Positions 9,151-17,995 are shown, counted from the stretch's first letter. The stretch: DNA of 43,171 nucleotides from Methylococcaceae bacterium (GCA_028711365.1 JAQTSI010000003.1:1-43171); one strand, 5' to 3'. The notes: a model not told the origin generated them from the sequence alone. Made by a program: numbers and translations.

Positions 9151-10472
9151 CGCGGGATTAACAAGGAGAAGGCGGCTATCGAGCGGGAGCGCTTGTTCGG
9201 CATTCTGGAATGGCTGGTGTTGTGGGAAAACACCAACAACGAAACGGTGCTGCGCGAGGCGCGCGAGGAAATCTGGAAAAGCTGGCGGGAGACCTGCGCG
9301 CTCAACAAGAACCATCCCCAGGCCGCCGAGCTGCTCAATCCGGACAAGCTGCCGGCTTTCCACGATCCCTTCGCCGGCGGTGGCGCCTTGCCGCTGGAGG
9401 CGCAGCGACTGGGGTTGGAGAGCTACGCTTCCGAGCTCAATCCGGTGGCGGTGACCATCAACAAGGCGATGATCGAGATTCCGCCCAAGTTTGCCGGGCG
9501 CAAACCGGTGGGGCCGTTTGCCGCCGGACGAGAAGCGAAACGCCGACATGCATGAGGACTGGTCCGGCGCGCGTGGCTTGGCCGAAGACGTGCGCCGCTA
9601 CGGCGCCTGGATGCGCGCCGAGGCGGAAAAGCGCATCGGCCATCTGTACCCGAAGATCGAAATCACCGCCGAGATGGCTGCCGAACGGCCTGACTTAATG
9701 CCGCTGGTGGGGCAGAAGCTCACCGTCATCGCCTGGCTGTGGGCGCGCACGGTGCGCAGCCCTAATCCTGCGTTTTCTCATGCGGAAGTGCCGCTGGTTT
9801 CGACCTTTGTGCTGTCCAGCAAGGAAGACAAGGAAGCGTATGATGAGCCAGTGGAGGAGGGTGATAGTTATCGCTTTACGGTGAAAGTAGGTACACCGCC
9901 AGAGAGTGCGAAAAATGGCACCAAGCAAGCTCGCGGTGCAAATTTTCGCTGCTTGCTATCCGACTCGCCCATCGAGCCGAAATACATCCACGCCGAAGCC
10001 AATGCCAGGCGTATGGGTGCGAGGTTGATGGCAGTGGTAGCGGAAGGAGCACGTAGTCTATCTTGCGCCAACAGAAGAACATGAAACGATTGTGCTGCAA
10101 GCCCAGCCGGAATGGAAGCCTGAGGTTGCGATGCCCAAGAACCCTCGCTGGTTCTCACCGCCCCTTTATGGGCTGAAAACCTACGGCGACCTCTTCACCC
10201 CTCGCCAACTCGTCGCGCTGACCACCTTTTCCGATCTGGTGCAGGAAGCCCTCGAACGTTGCCGGCAGAATGCCGAATTTGGAACAATCAACGCGGGTTC
10301 TCAAAGAGTCGGCGCCCATTCTGAAACAGTCGAAATTACCTTCTTGCGAATATCGATTGAAAGCGTGACAAACCGGGGCGACCTGCCCTGCATTGGCAAA
10401 GATGACGCAAGCCATTCATTCACGGAGGATGCGGAGCATATAATATATAGTTTCAGCCAACTCAAGCTCTAA
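9151..10472 (+). pseudogene. DUF1156-type DNA adenine methylase remnant
   Basis: Three frames together give the N-terminal half of a large DUF1156-family DNA methyltransferase. The first runs to 9555 and includes [20 protein letters not shown] and the S-adenosylmethionine motif [19 protein letters not shown]. After a frameshift near 9535 it continues as [20 protein letters not shown] up to about 10050. After a second shift, the segment [20 protein letters not shown] and LYGLKTYGDLFTPRQLVAL follows. Similarity ends near 10265, before the catalytic (D/N)PPY motif, so it is dead. Such methylases occur in anti-phage islands beside DUF499 and DUF3780 genes; none of those remain here. The extreme N-terminus is replaced by the mazF fragment. 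Confidence 0.75.
10439..10444 (+). promoter_or_regulatory. Candidate -10 element for the 10486 gene
   Basis: A perfect TATAAT lies 42-47 bp before the ATG at 10486, in an AT-rich patch (catataatatatag) that stands out from the GC-rich surroundings. A recognisable -35 is lacking; the best candidate is ttcatt at 10415-10420 with 18-bp spacing. The gene itself has a good ribosome binding site, aaggaga, at 10475-10481. This is a weak motif-based call. Confidence 0.4.
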
Positions 10473-10485
10473 GGAGAAACGAAAC

Positions 10486-11115
10486 ATGGCCCTCAGCACC
10501 AAAGCTTTGCAAAAGAAACGCGCGAAGAAAACGGCCAAGCGCAAGGAAATCCGCAAATCCGGCTCCTCGCTCACCAGTGCAATGGCGGTCGAATGGCTGT
10601 CGGCGGCGCATGCTCCGATTGCGGATGTCTATACACCGAAAGGAATTTTCGAAATCGGCCTGGGATCGGTCTGGTTCAGCCGCCGCCTAGAGGACGGCCG
10701 TTACGCCATGAGCGCGTTCCTGGTGGATACGTTCTGCCTGGGCGTGAAAAACGCCATGTACGCCATCATGGAAGCAGACCAATACCGGGTGCAGATGGAA
10801 AGTTTCCTCAGTTCATCCGGGGAAGAATTCGTCCACCGCAAACCTGCCTACGCGCGGAAATTGGTGGAAATGGCCGAGGCCTATGCCCGGGAACTGGGAT
10901 TGGAACCGCATAACGACTACAAAGCCGCCAAGCTGATTTTCGGCGATGTGGATGCCAGCGCTTGCGATGAGCATTTCGTGTTCGGAAGGGACGGCAATCC
11001 CTGCTATGTATCCGGCCCCGGCGACAGCCCGGCCATCCAGCGCCGCGTGATGAAGCAACTGGAAAAGATCAGCCAGGACCCCTACGCTTTGTTGGCGCTA
11101 GGACCCAGTGACTGA
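10486..11115 (+). CDS. Unknown protein with Lys/Arg-rich N-terminal tail
   Basis: The 209-residue protein starts at an ATG with an aaggaga ribosome binding site. Residues 1-30 are strongly basic (KKRAKKTAKRKEIRKSG), as in nucleic-acid-binding or ribosome-associated tails. The rest looks like a folded alpha/beta domain, with WLSAAHAPIADVYTPKGIFEIGLGSVWFSRR, a DTFCLGVKNAMYAIM helix containing a conserved-looking Cys, and a C-terminal helical segment. No signal peptide or membrane segment is seen. I do not recognise the family. It stands alone downstream of the methylase remnant and is convergent with the transporter genes, ending 5 bp from them. Coding is secure from the start signals and composition. 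Confidence 0.8.
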   Translation: MALSTKALQKKRAKKTAKRKEIRKSGSSLTSAMAVEWLSAAHAPIADVYTPKGIFEIGLGSVWFSRRLEDGRYAMSAFLVDTFCLGVKNAMYAIMEADQYRVQMESFLSSSGEEFVHRKPAYARKLVEMAEAYARELGLEPHNDYKAAKLIFGDVDASACDEHFVFGRDGNPCYVSGPGDSPAIQRRVMKQLEKISQDPYALLALGPSD

Positions 11116-11120
11116 AAGGC

Positions 11121-11534
11121 TCAGTCGCCGGGAAAAAACCGCCCCTGAATATAGGCGCCCGCAAAAATCCCCACCAGCGCCAGGATGAGCGGCCAGTTGC
11201 CCGCGCCTAGCCCGGCGATGGCCGGCCCCGGGCACACGCCGCAAATTCCCCAGCCCATTCCGAAGATGGCGGCGCCAACCAGGGTCCGCGCATCGAGCCG
11301 GGACGGGTGCCGGGCGTAGGCATCGCCGAGAATCGGCTTCTTGAGCCATCTCGGCCCCCACTGATAGGCCAACAGCGACACCATCACCGCGCCGCCGAGG
11401 ACGAGCAACAGGCCCAGATCGTGGAAAAGCAGGAAATCGAGCACGACTTCCGGCCGAATCATCGTCGCCAGCGAAAGCCCCAAACCAAACAGGAGCCCGC
11501 TGATCAAAACCGCCAAAAATAACAGAACTCTCAT
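11121..11534 (-). CDS. YeeE/YedE family membrane protein, second half-transporter
   Basis: The 137-residue protein has about four membrane segments and the hallmark GMGWGICGVCPGPAIAGLG (residues about 92-110), the Cys-containing loop of YeeE/YedE proteins. Members of this family, exemplified by TsuA, import thiosulfate; cysteines in these loops relay the substrate. Single-domain proteins of this size are encoded in pairs that together equal one full-length transporter. Its ATG at 11534 overlaps the stop of the upstream partner by 4 bp, so translation is probably coupled. A much longer open frame reading through the partner in another frame is rejected. Substrate (thiosulfate or another sulfur compound) is inferred from the family. 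Confidence 0.87.
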   Translation of the reverse strand: MRVLLFLAVLISGLLFGLGLSLATMIRPEVVLDFLLFHDLGLLLVLGGAVMVSLLAYQWGPRWLKKPILGDAYARHPSRLDARTLVGAAIFGMGWGICGVCPGPAIAGLGAGNWPLILALVGIFAGAYIQGRFFPGD

Positions 11535-11998
11535 GCCAGCACTCCCAGCCAGGCCAAAAAATGCGCCATCCCGATCCCGGTCGTCAGGAATATGATCACC
11601 GCCAGTAAGGACGGCAATTGCAAGGAAGCGAGCCCGCAGATGCCATGGCCGGAGGTGCAGCCATTGGAAAGCCGCGCGCCGAAACCGACCAGAAATCCGC
11701 CCAGCAGGAGTTGCCAAGGCTTGACCTGGGTGATGAACGCATCGCCCCCCGCAAGCAGATACAGGCCGGCCCCTGCGATCAAGCCCAGGGCATAGACCAG
11801 CCGCCACAGCCGCGCCGAAATGAAGCGCTCTTGTTGGAAGAAGGGCCGCTTGGAAAGATAAGACCAGGTCGTGGTAAAGAAACTGCTCATGCCGCCGACC
11901 AGGCCGGTCGAAACATATAACAGGCTGACTCCCGAGCCGATCAACAAGCCGCCGAGTAGATAATGAGCGATGCCTTGTGGGAACCATTGATCGAACAT
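11531..11998 (-). CDS. YeeE/YedE family membrane protein, first half-transporter
   Basis: The 155-residue protein from the ATG at 11998 has about four membrane segments and the diagnostic loop ARLSNGCTSGHGICGLASL (residues about 108-126), which carries the two cysteines and His typical of the N-terminal half of thiosulfate-uptake YeeE/YedE proteins. It overlaps the second half-transporter by 4 bp and starts 2 bp after the stop of the HTTM-DCC gene, so all three are probably one transcript. A longer frame up to 12085 overlaps the upstream gene and lacks supporting features. The pair likely works together as a sulfur-compound channel or carrier in the inner membrane. Confidence 0.87.
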   Translation of the reverse strand: MFDQWFPQGIAHYLLGGLLIGSGVSLLYVSTGLVGGMSSFFTTTWSYLSKRPFFQQERFISARLWRLVYALGLIAGAGLYLLAGGDAFITQVKPWQLLLGGFLVGFGARLSNGCTSGHGICGLASLQLPSLLAVIIFLTTGIGMAHFLAWLGVLA

Positions 11999-12000
11999 GT

Positions 12001-13908
12001 CTACCAAGCCTCCAAATCTATGCCGGGGGTTTCCACCCGGACCTGTCCAAGCTCGTCCCAGCGCACCGTGCCGATGTCCCGCCAAGGTTGGCGCAGATTA
12101 TGATCGCGCAGATTCGCCTCCCAGTCCATGGGGACACGCACTTCCTTCATCTTGAGCAGAAACTCGGTATTGAGCAGGTCCACCCCCACTTTCGTCCCCC
12201 AGAACGCCGTCAATTGCATCAACGCCTTGTTCAAACGCTTGCGCTTGATATGCGGCGTGACGGCGATATTGGCCCACCAGCATTGAATGCGGCCCCAGTT
12301 GGGAGCGACGATACGGCCTTCCTCGTTGACGAAGGGCAGGAAACGTTCCTGGCCGTCCTTATCGCGATAGGCCACGGCCAAGATATGTTCATAGCCCGCG
12401 AAATGGTCATGCATGTACAGGGCGTGGGGGGTGATGCCTAAAAAAGTGTGGGAAATGAACAGCACGGCGTTGCTGAGCCCCTCCAGCAACTGTCCGGCTT
12501 CGCTGCTCGCATGACCCTCATTCAGCCGATAGAACACGCCGAATTGCAATGTGCTGTTCAGTTGCAGCAGGATCACCAACACCGTGAGCTTGGCGATGCG
12601 GGTGGCCTGCCGGCGGGGAGTGCCCAGCCACTGGGCGTGAATTTGCCGGAAAGGATCTTCTTGCGGATCGATGGCAAGGGCGGCGCAACTCTCATCGCAG
12701 GACAAACGGGCACGATTGTCGGCAATACGCCGGTAGACGAGTTCGGCAAGACTATGGATGCCGGGCAGACCAACGATCCAGGCCAGGGGCGCCGGGTAGA
12801 TCATGGCGGACAAGATCCGGATATAGGTGTCTACGCCGGAATACAAGCGATGCTTGAGGTCCAGGGCGTATAGATCCTTGAGCAACTCCGCCTCGGGTAT
12901 GGGGTCCAATTGCCGGCATGTTTTCGCATGGGTCTGCAGATCCTTGAAATCGACCGCGCCGGCAAGATCGAAATGGGAAAGCACGATCACCGTGCGCTTG
13001 CACAAGGGGCATAAGCCATCATAGAACACGGTCAGCGCCGGCGACTTTCGGCGCAACATCGAAGCCAGGCATTTCCACCAGGAGAACGGCACCAGCAGGG
13101 CATAGGGCGCCAACATGCCGAAACCGAACTGGTAGATGTTCAGGGAGAGGATGATGCCGACATGGAAACTGACCCCGATCAACAACAAGGGGACGCGGCA
13201 GCGCTTGAACCAGAACAGCGGCAGGAACAGAAACTGGAACACGATCAGGGTGTAGCCTATGACTTGTTCGACCGTCTTGTGGTTCAGCAGCCAACTCATG
13301 TCCAGAGCCGACATGTAATAAGGATGACTGGGCGGCAGCCAGGAACCCATGCCATTGCGCCAGAATTCGGCGGAAAGCTTGTGGATGCCGGCATCCAGAT
13401 ACAACAGCCCGAGCACCATGGCCAATGGCAGGTAATAACACAGCACGGATACGCTCTCCGGCGGGCGGTAATCCCATCCAGGAGCGGAATATTTCAGCTT
13501 CAGCCGAAGATTATCCAAAGACAAGCCCCGCTCGGTGGGCAGGAACACCAGCAGGAAACCGATGCCGGTCATCATCTGGTCGAAGCCGCCGTCGAAGTCC
13601 AGCCACATCGGGGTGAAACCGACGAAAACGATCCACAGTAGATAATTGGCCAGTGCGGCGAAACGGGTGTGATAACCCAAGGTCAGACACAAAGCCAGCA
13701 CGACCCACAGCGCCAGGAATAGATCGACGACCGGCGAAGCCTGCTCGATGAAAGGGGCGCGATCGAAGATGAGATGGCCGAAATACAGGAGAAACAGGAC
13801 CTCCTGCAAGATCACCAAGCCGACCAGAATGCGGAATACGCCCAAGCCCGTGGCCGGAACCTGTTTTTCCAGGCCTTGTTGGAGCCCTGTTCGCAGCAAT
13901 CGAATCAT
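12001..13908 (-). CDS. HTTM membrane domain fused to DCC thiol-disulfide domain
   Basis: The 635-residue protein joins two families. Residues about 15-285 form a multi-pass HTTM domain (the vitamin K-dependent gamma-carboxylase-like fold) with the DAGIHKLSAEFWRNG segment, including the His-Lys pair at 176-177, and HVGIILSLNIYQF. Residues about 292-410 form a DCC/DUF393 domain with VFYDGLCPLCKRTV, giving a CxxC at 300 and 303 and a following TYIRIL strand. The C-terminal 200 residues begin with one more membrane helix and end in a soluble domain I cannot name. It heads the operon with the YeeE/YedE pair. A role in thiol or sulfur chemistry at the membrane is inference; carboxylase activity is not implied. 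Confidence 0.85.
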   Translation of the reverse strand: MIRLLRTGLQQGLEKQVPATGLGVFRILVGLVILQEVLFLLYFGHLIFDRAPFIEQASPVVDLFLALWVVLALCLTLGYHTRFAALANYLLWIVFVGFTPMWLDFDGGFDQMMTGIGFLLVFLPTERGLSLDNLRLKLKYSAPGWDYRPPESVSVLCYYLPLAMVLGLLYLDAGIHKLSAEFWRNGMGSWLPPSHPYYMSALDMSWLLNHKTVEQVIGYTLIVFQFLFLPLFWFKRCRVPLLLIGVSFHVGIILSLNIYQFGFGMLAPYALLVPFSWWKCLASMLRRKSPALTVFYDGLCPLCKRTVIVLSHFDLAGAVDFKDLQTHAKTCRQLDPIPEAELLKDLYALDLKHRLYSGVDTYIRILSAMIYPAPLAWIVGLPGIHSLAELVYRRIADNRARLSCDESCAALAIDPQEDPFRQIHAQWLGTPRRQATRIAKLTVLVILLQLNSTLQFGVFYRLNEGHASSEAGQLLEGLSNAVLFISHTFLGITPHALYMHDHFAGYEHILAVAYRDKDGQERFLPFVNEEGRIVAPNWGRIQCWWANIAVTPHIKRKRLNKALMQLTAFWGTKVGVDLLNTEFLLKMKEVRVPMDWEANLRDHNLRQPWRDIGTVRWDELGQVRVETPGIDLEAW

Positions 13909-13912
13909 TGAA

Positions 13913-14419
13913 TTAAGTCCTTACCGAATTAAAGGCGGTTGCAGGCAATAGCAATCGACCCGGCTGTCCGGCCAGAGGCATAAAGCCGAAATGCCGGTAG
14001 AAAGCCGCCGCCGAATCCCCTTTCGTGTCCACCACGATTCCGGCAACCGCGAGCACCTGGCTCGCCTGCACCACTTTTTGACAGGCGTCGGCGAGGAGGA
14101 GGGAACCGAGTCCCTTGCACTGAAAGTTTTTGTCGACAGCCAACCGACCGATCAACGCCACCGGCACGGGATAACGAGGCAGCTTGCGTGCGAGCGCTGC
14201 CGGCAGCTTCGAGCAATTCACACTGCCGGCACTGAGGGTAAAAAAACCTGCCAGATGATCTACATCATCCTCCGGCACGGCAACAAAAACGCGCGTCACA
14301 TCGCGTCGTATATCCTGCGATGCATAGCGCCTAATATATTCATCAAGGGCCGCTTGTCCGCAACCGAAGGCTGCCGTATCAACCGTCGCATCGAGCGGGC
14401 GGATACGAAAGACCGTCAC
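13913..14419 (-). CDS. GNAT acetyltransferase toxin, TacT-like
   Basis: This 168-residue GNAT protein resembles TacT/AtaT-type toxins, which acetylate the amino group of charged aminoacyl-tRNAs and stop translation. Visible features are FGCGQAALDEYIRRYASQD at residues about 18-36, LAGFFTLSAGSV, then the acetyl-CoA pyrophosphate loop in LAVDKNFQCKGLGSLLLADA (Q/R-x-x-G-x-G/L), and FYRHFGFMPLAG near the end. It starts at GTG 14419, overlapping the antitoxin stop by 4 bp. Its gene lies 4 bp from the start of the HTTM gene and in the same direction, so read-through into the sulfur operon is possible. Toxicity is inferred from family and pairing. Confidence 0.9.
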   Translation of the reverse strand: MTVFRIRPLDATVDTAAFGCGQAALDEYIRRYASQDIRRDVTRVFVAVPEDDVDHLAGFFTLSAGSVNCSKLPAALARKLPRYPVPVALIGRLAVDKNFQCKGLGSLLLADACQKVVQASQVLAVAGIVVDTKGDSAAAFYRHFGFMPLAGQPGRLLLPATAFNSVRT

Positions 14420-14697
14420 TTACGGACCTGTTCAGCGTGGCGAATGAAAGCGCGGTTTAAAGCCTCATTGGCCTCGACAGGCACATCCAGAGCGGCGAGA
14501 AAAGCCTGAAAATCCATAGGATTCAAGCTGATTGACTCATGAGCCTGCACGACTTGCTCGGCCGAGGCCAAGGCGTGCGAAAGCACGAATTCGGACACGC
14601 TGACATGCGTATAGGCAGCCGCCTTATCTAGCAACTGTCGCGCCCGATGGTCACAACGAATGTTGAGGCGACTTGCTTTGATCGTTGAGGTATTCAT
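14416..14697 (-). CDS. DUF1778 antitoxin, TacA-like
   Basis: The 93-residue protein from the ATG at 14697 has an N-terminal ribbon-helix-helix DNA-binding segment (SRLNIRCDHRARQLLDKAAAY, then VSVSEFVLSHALASAEQVV) as in DUF1778/TacA antitoxins. The C-terminal 30 residues (MDFQAFLAALDVPVEANEALN) match the toxin-neutralising part, which inserts next to the GNAT active site. A longer frame to 14811 reaches into a MITE-like insert and is unlikely to be the native start. It overlaps the toxin start by 4 bp. The pair should autorepress from a promoter upstream of 14697, close to that insert. Confidence 0.9.
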   Translation of the reverse strand: MNTSTIKASRLNIRCDHRARQLLDKAAAYTHVSVSEFVLSHALASAEQVVQAHESISLNPMDFQAFLAALDVPVEANEALNRAFIRHAEQVRK

Positions 14698-14796
14698 ACC
14701 GGGCTCCAGAAACGGATACGGAATATTGTGCGCCGGTTGTACACACATAACAAGGCGATTTGGAACGATAAAGTCGAGGAAATCGGTGCTGATGAC

Positions 14797-14903
14797 CTTA
14801 TCACCTATCACTTTTACAGGATGAACTCCTGGTTATGCCTTTGATCAATTTTGTCAATCCTGTCCATAAACCGAGGGATGGAATAGAAGTGATAGGTGGC
14901 AAG
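14797..14903. mobile_element. 107-bp MITE-like element with 9-bp target duplication
   Basis: The left end cttatcacctatcactt (14797-14813) and the reverse complement of 14887-14903 (cttgccacctatcactt) match at 15 of 17 positions. The element is flanked by perfect 9-bp direct repeats gctgatgac at 14788-14796 and 14904-14912, as expected for a target-site duplication. It is too short to code. The interior carries a phrase resembling the widespread tttacaggat/aatcctgtcc intergenic repeats. On the minus strand it interrupts an open frame that would otherwise run from about 14957 (an ATG-ATG pair) towards the DUF1778 gene. Confidence 0.75.
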
Positions 14904-15016
14904 GCTGATGACTATGGATGAGAAGCCCAAAAGCCATGCAAACATCATAAAGCCTAAATCGCCCTCCCCAGGCCCCTGGTCGAAAGGACCTGGAGACACT
15001 TCCTTCGATAAGTGGA

Positions 15017-15418
15017 TTACTTGATCTTGTTCAGGGCCTTGCCTTCGCTGCCGAAACGGCAAAAACCGCCGGAGAAGTATCGGGCACAATCCTGCGATTC
15101 TTCGATCTTCGCCTCATCACCGCTCAGGTTGACCTTGAGCTGGCAATAATGCGCTTCGCCCTGGGCCTGTTTTTTCAGAATCAGCTCGTTTTCACTGATG
15201 ACTTTGGCTTCGCCGGAAATTTCGGCGGAGCAGGGCTTATCGGTTTCGTTGGCGCCAGGCTCGAAATCCACGTCCACCAACACATTCACATCCCCTTTCT
15301 GCTTGGTGATCTTCAAGTGCTGGATATGGTTGCCGTCCTTGCGAATATAGTGGTCCGCGCCGGCAAAGACGCTGGTAGAGAACAGCAAACCTAAGGCCAT
15401 GATCATCATTTTTTTCAT
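15017..15418 (-). CDS. Small secreted protein with four cysteines
   Basis: The 133-residue protein begins with a classic Sec signal peptide (MKKMMIMALGLLFSTSVFAG; cleavage predicted after FAG or SVFA). The mature domain of about 113 residues has alternating beta-strand character and four Cys residues (PCSAEI, HYCQLKV, QDCARYF, GFCRFG), which could form two disulfides in the periplasm. I do not recognise the family. It is downstream of dapD on the same strand with a 47-bp gap but appears to have its own start region. Coding status is well supported by the signal peptide. Confidence 0.8.
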   Translation of the reverse strand: MKKMMIMALGLLFSTSVFAGADHYIRKDGNHIQHLKITKQKGDVNVLVDVDFEPGANETDKPCSAEISGEAKVISENELILKKQAQGEAHYCQLKVNLSGDEAKIEESQDCARYFSGGFCRFGSEGKALNKIK

Positions 15419-15465
15419 TGAGCGCTTTCCTATCGTGGAAGGTTATGGAAAAACTATTTGAAGGT

Positions 15466-16287
15466 TCAATCCCGCAGCAATTCGTTGATGCCTACCTTGC
15501 CGCGGGTCTTTTCGTCCACCTGCTTGATGATGACCGCGCAGTACAGGCTGTGGCTACCATCCTTCGCCGGCAGGTTGCCGGATACCACCACCGAACCCGC
15601 CGGAATGCGGCCATAGCTGATCTCGCCCGTCATGCGATTGTAAATCTTGGTGCTCTGGCCGATGTAGACGCCCATGGAAATCACCGAGCCTTCCTCGACG
15701 ATGACGCCTTCCACCACCTCGGAACGCGCGCCGATGAAGCAATTGTCCTCGATGATGGTGGGCCCGGCCTGCAGGGGCTCCAACACGCCGCCGATGCCGA
15801 CCCCGCCGGACAGGTGCACGTTCTTGCCGATCTGTGCGCAGGAACCCACCGTGGCCCAGGTATCCACCATGGTGCCGGAATCGACATAAGCGCCGATGTT
15901 GACGAAAGATGGCATCAGCACCACGTTGGGGCCGATATAAGCGCCTTTGCGCACGGTGGCGGGAGGCACGACGCGGGCACCGAGCGCCTGGAAATGATGG
16001 GCGTCGAAATCCGCGAATTTCGGTTCCACCTTATCGAAATAATGGGTTTCCCCGCCCTTGATGACGACATTGTCGCGAATCCTGAAAGACAGCAATACGG
16101 CCTTCTTCAGCCACTGGTTGACCACCCATTGTCCTTCCACTTTCTCCGCCACACGGCGTTTTCCGCTATCGAGCAGATAAATGGCTTCATGGATCGCCGT
16201 TTCCACATCCCGGGCTACATGGCCGGGGGAAATCTGGGCGCGGTCTTCGAAGGCTTGGTTGATGAGTTTTTCTAATTCTAGTGACAT
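15466..16287 (-). CDS. dapD: Tetrahydrodipicolinate N-succinyltransferase DapD
   Basis: DapD transfers succinyl from succinyl-CoA to tetrahydrodipicolinate in the succinylase route to meso-diaminopimelate and lysine, in the cytoplasm. The 273-residue length matches the E. coli enzyme (274). The N-terminal helical region ([17 protein letters not shown]) is followed from about residue 105 by left-handed beta-helix hexapeptide repeats: [55 protein letters not shown]. It lies 106 bp downstream of dapC on the same strand, so the two probably share a transcript. dapE lies about 5 kb away on the other strand. Confidence 0.97.
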   Translation of the reverse strand: MSLELEKLINQAFEDRAQISPGHVARDVETAIHEAIYLLDSGKRRVAEKVEGQWVVNQWLKKAVLLSFRIRDNVVIKGGETHYFDKVEPKFADFDAHHFQALGARVVPPATVRKGAYIGPNVVLMPSFVNIGAYVDSGTMVDTWATVGSCAQIGKNVHLSGGVGIGGVLEPLQAGPTIIEDNCFIGARSEVVEGVIVEEGSVISMGVYIGQSTKIYNRMTGEISYGRIPAGSVVVSGNLPAKDGSHSLYCAVIIKQVDEKTRGKVGINELLRD

Positions 16288-16393
16288 GGTTTTCCAGGTT
16301 TTTTTTAGTTGCTTGGGAAAGCCGCAGTGGCTTCTTAGGTTTTGATTTTCGGCGAGTGCAGTAGCGTTTCTATGGAATTCAACTGGAGTTCGC

Positions 16394-17590
16394 TCACAAA
16401 CCGACCACGAATCGCTTGATTCGCTCCGCTGCCTCCACGCATTCTTCCAAAGGCGTCACCAGAGCCAGGCGCACATGATCTCTGCCTGGGTCGACGCCAT
16501 GGCATTCACGCGAAAGATAACTGCCGGGCAACACGGTGACGTTTTGTTGGGCGTACAACTCGCGGGCGAAGATTTCTCCTTCCAGCGGCGTGCGCGGCCA
16601 CAGGTAGAATCCGGCAGGAGGCAGGGTCACATCCAGCACCTCGTTCAAGATGCCGTGGACTGCGGCGAACTTTTCCCGATAGATCGCGCGGTTCTCCTTC
16701 ACATGGGCTTCGTCGCTCCAGGCCGCCAGGCTGGCATATTGCACTGGCAACGATTGGGCGCAGCCATGATAGGTGCGGTAGAGCAAATAGCTTTTCAGGA
16801 TCTCGGCGTCGCCGGCCACGAAACCCGAGCGCAAACCGGGGGCGTTGGAGCGTTTGGACAGGCTATGGAAGACGATGCAATGTTTGAACGCCGTGTTGCC
16901 CATGGCGTGGGCCGTTTGCAGCAGGCCGGGCGGCGCATTGTTCTCGTCCGCGTAAAGCTCGGAATAACATTCATCGGATGCGATGATGAAATCGAAACGC
17001 TGAGCCAGTTCGATGAGCTTGCGTTGAGTCGCCTCTCCCATCACCGCCCCGGTGGGATTGGCGGGAGAACAGATATAGAGCAATTGGCAGCGCGCCCAAA
17101 CCGAATCGGGCACTCGGTCGTAATCGGGCAAGAAGCCGTTTTCCTGCGTCGCATTGAGAAAATAAGGCTCGGCCCCGGCCAACAAGGCAGCCCCTTCGTA
17201 AATCTGGTAGAAAGGATTGGGCATCAATACCAAAGGCCGCTGTGCCGGGTCGATGATGCACTGGGCGAAGGAAAACAGCGCCTCGCGGGTGCCGTTCACC
17301 GGCAGGATATGCCGCTCGGGATCTACCGCGCCGGGCGGCAGGCGAAAACGCAAGGACAGCCAATCGGCGATGGCCTGCCTCACCGGGGCAATCCCCTTGC
17401 TGGCGGGGTACTGGGTCAGTCCATTCAGATGGGCGATCAACGCCTCGCCGACGAAACCGGGCGTAGGGTGTTGCGGCTCGCCGATGGACAATGCGATGTG
17501 TGGCTTGTCGGTAGGAGGATTCAAGCCCTGCTTCAAACGTGCGAGTTTCTCGAACGGATAGGGCTGCAATTTTGGAAGATGGGGATTCAT
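16394..17590 (-). CDS. dapC: Succinyldiaminopimelate transaminase DapC
   Basis: DapC is a PLP enzyme that makes N-succinyl-L,L-diaminopimelate from the keto acid produced by DapD, using glutamate. The 398-residue protein is a class I/II aminotransferase with the N-terminal [20 protein letters not shown] that is characteristic of proteobacterial Dap[36 protein letters not shown], the Asn-Pro of [19 protein letters not shown], and [14 protein letters not shown] with the Schiff-base Lys. It is the first gene of the dapC-dapD pair. The specific name rests on the DapC-like N-terminus and the dap context. Confidence 0.93.
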   Translation of the reverse strand: MNPHLPKLQPYPFEKLARLKQGLNPPTDKPHIALSIGEPQHPTPGFVGEALIAHLNGLTQYPASKGIAPVRQAIADWLSLRFRLPPGAVDPERHILPVNGTREALFSFAQCIIDPAQRPLVLMPNPFYQIYEGAALLAGAEPYFLNATQENGFLPDYDRVPDSVWARCQLLYICSPANPTGAVMGEATQRKLIELAQRFDFIIASDECYSELYADENNAPPGLLQTAHAMGNTAFKHCIVFHSLSKRSNAPGLRSGFVAGDAEILKSYLLYRTYHGCAQSLPVQYASLAAWSDEAHVKENRAIYREKFAAVHGILNEVLDVTLPPAGFYLWPRTPLEGEIFARELYAQQNVTVLPGSYLSRECHGVDPGRDHVRLALVTPLEECVEAAERIKRFVVGL

Positions 17591-17995
17591 CGGGGAGCGA
17601 TGGTTCTTAAATTTCCAGACGATTGGCCGACGAAAACGCTCGCCGGTCTGCGAGCTTCGCCTTCAACTAAAGGCCGATAGTATAGGGGAATTGGCTAATG
17701 GCTTCCAACTTAAGCAAAGCGTTGCGTAAAAATGGTTCAGGAAGGATTGCGGGAGAACAGTGGCCGAAGGATGCACACCGAGCATATGAACCGAGATCTA
17801 CAGGTTTTCCGAGGACATATTTAGAATAACCCAGTGAAATAGTAGCAAGTTTAGAGCCTCCCTGTCCAGGGGATTTCACCAGGTTTTTTCATCGATGTCT
17901 TGAAATCGTAACATTTCCCGCACACAATGCACGCCATCGCGTTGCACACAAACAACACAGTGCACCACTTTACAACAACGTTACGGGAGGCTCCC
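17591..17995. other. Gene-free spacer between dapC and the porin gene
   Basis: This 405-bp spacer separates two divergent genes and should hold both promoters. I see no convincing gene; the short open frames here look like noise. A possible degenerate PhoB-type site is atgtcttgaaatcgtaacat at 17895-17914, where TGTC and a TAACAT-like half are present but the spacing is 2 bp longer than the consensus. A strong ribosome binding site, gggagg, is at 17985-17990 just before the porin ATG. Confidence 0.35.

Noticed and set aside
11121..11987. Single long open frame across both YeeE/YedE genes
   Set aside because: Its first half is the wrong frame for the upstream half-transporter, which has its own clear frame and motifs.
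12001..13908. Plus-strand open frames opposite the HTTM-DCC gene
   Set aside because: They are rich in Gln, Gly and Arg, as expected for the reverse strand of a GC-rich membrane-protein gene, and lack start signals.
14814..15089. Minus-strand open frame with one membrane helix
   Set aside because: Its 3' end lies in the MITE-like insert and its 5' end overlaps the small secreted-protein gene. A short interrupted gene is possible but cannot be supported.
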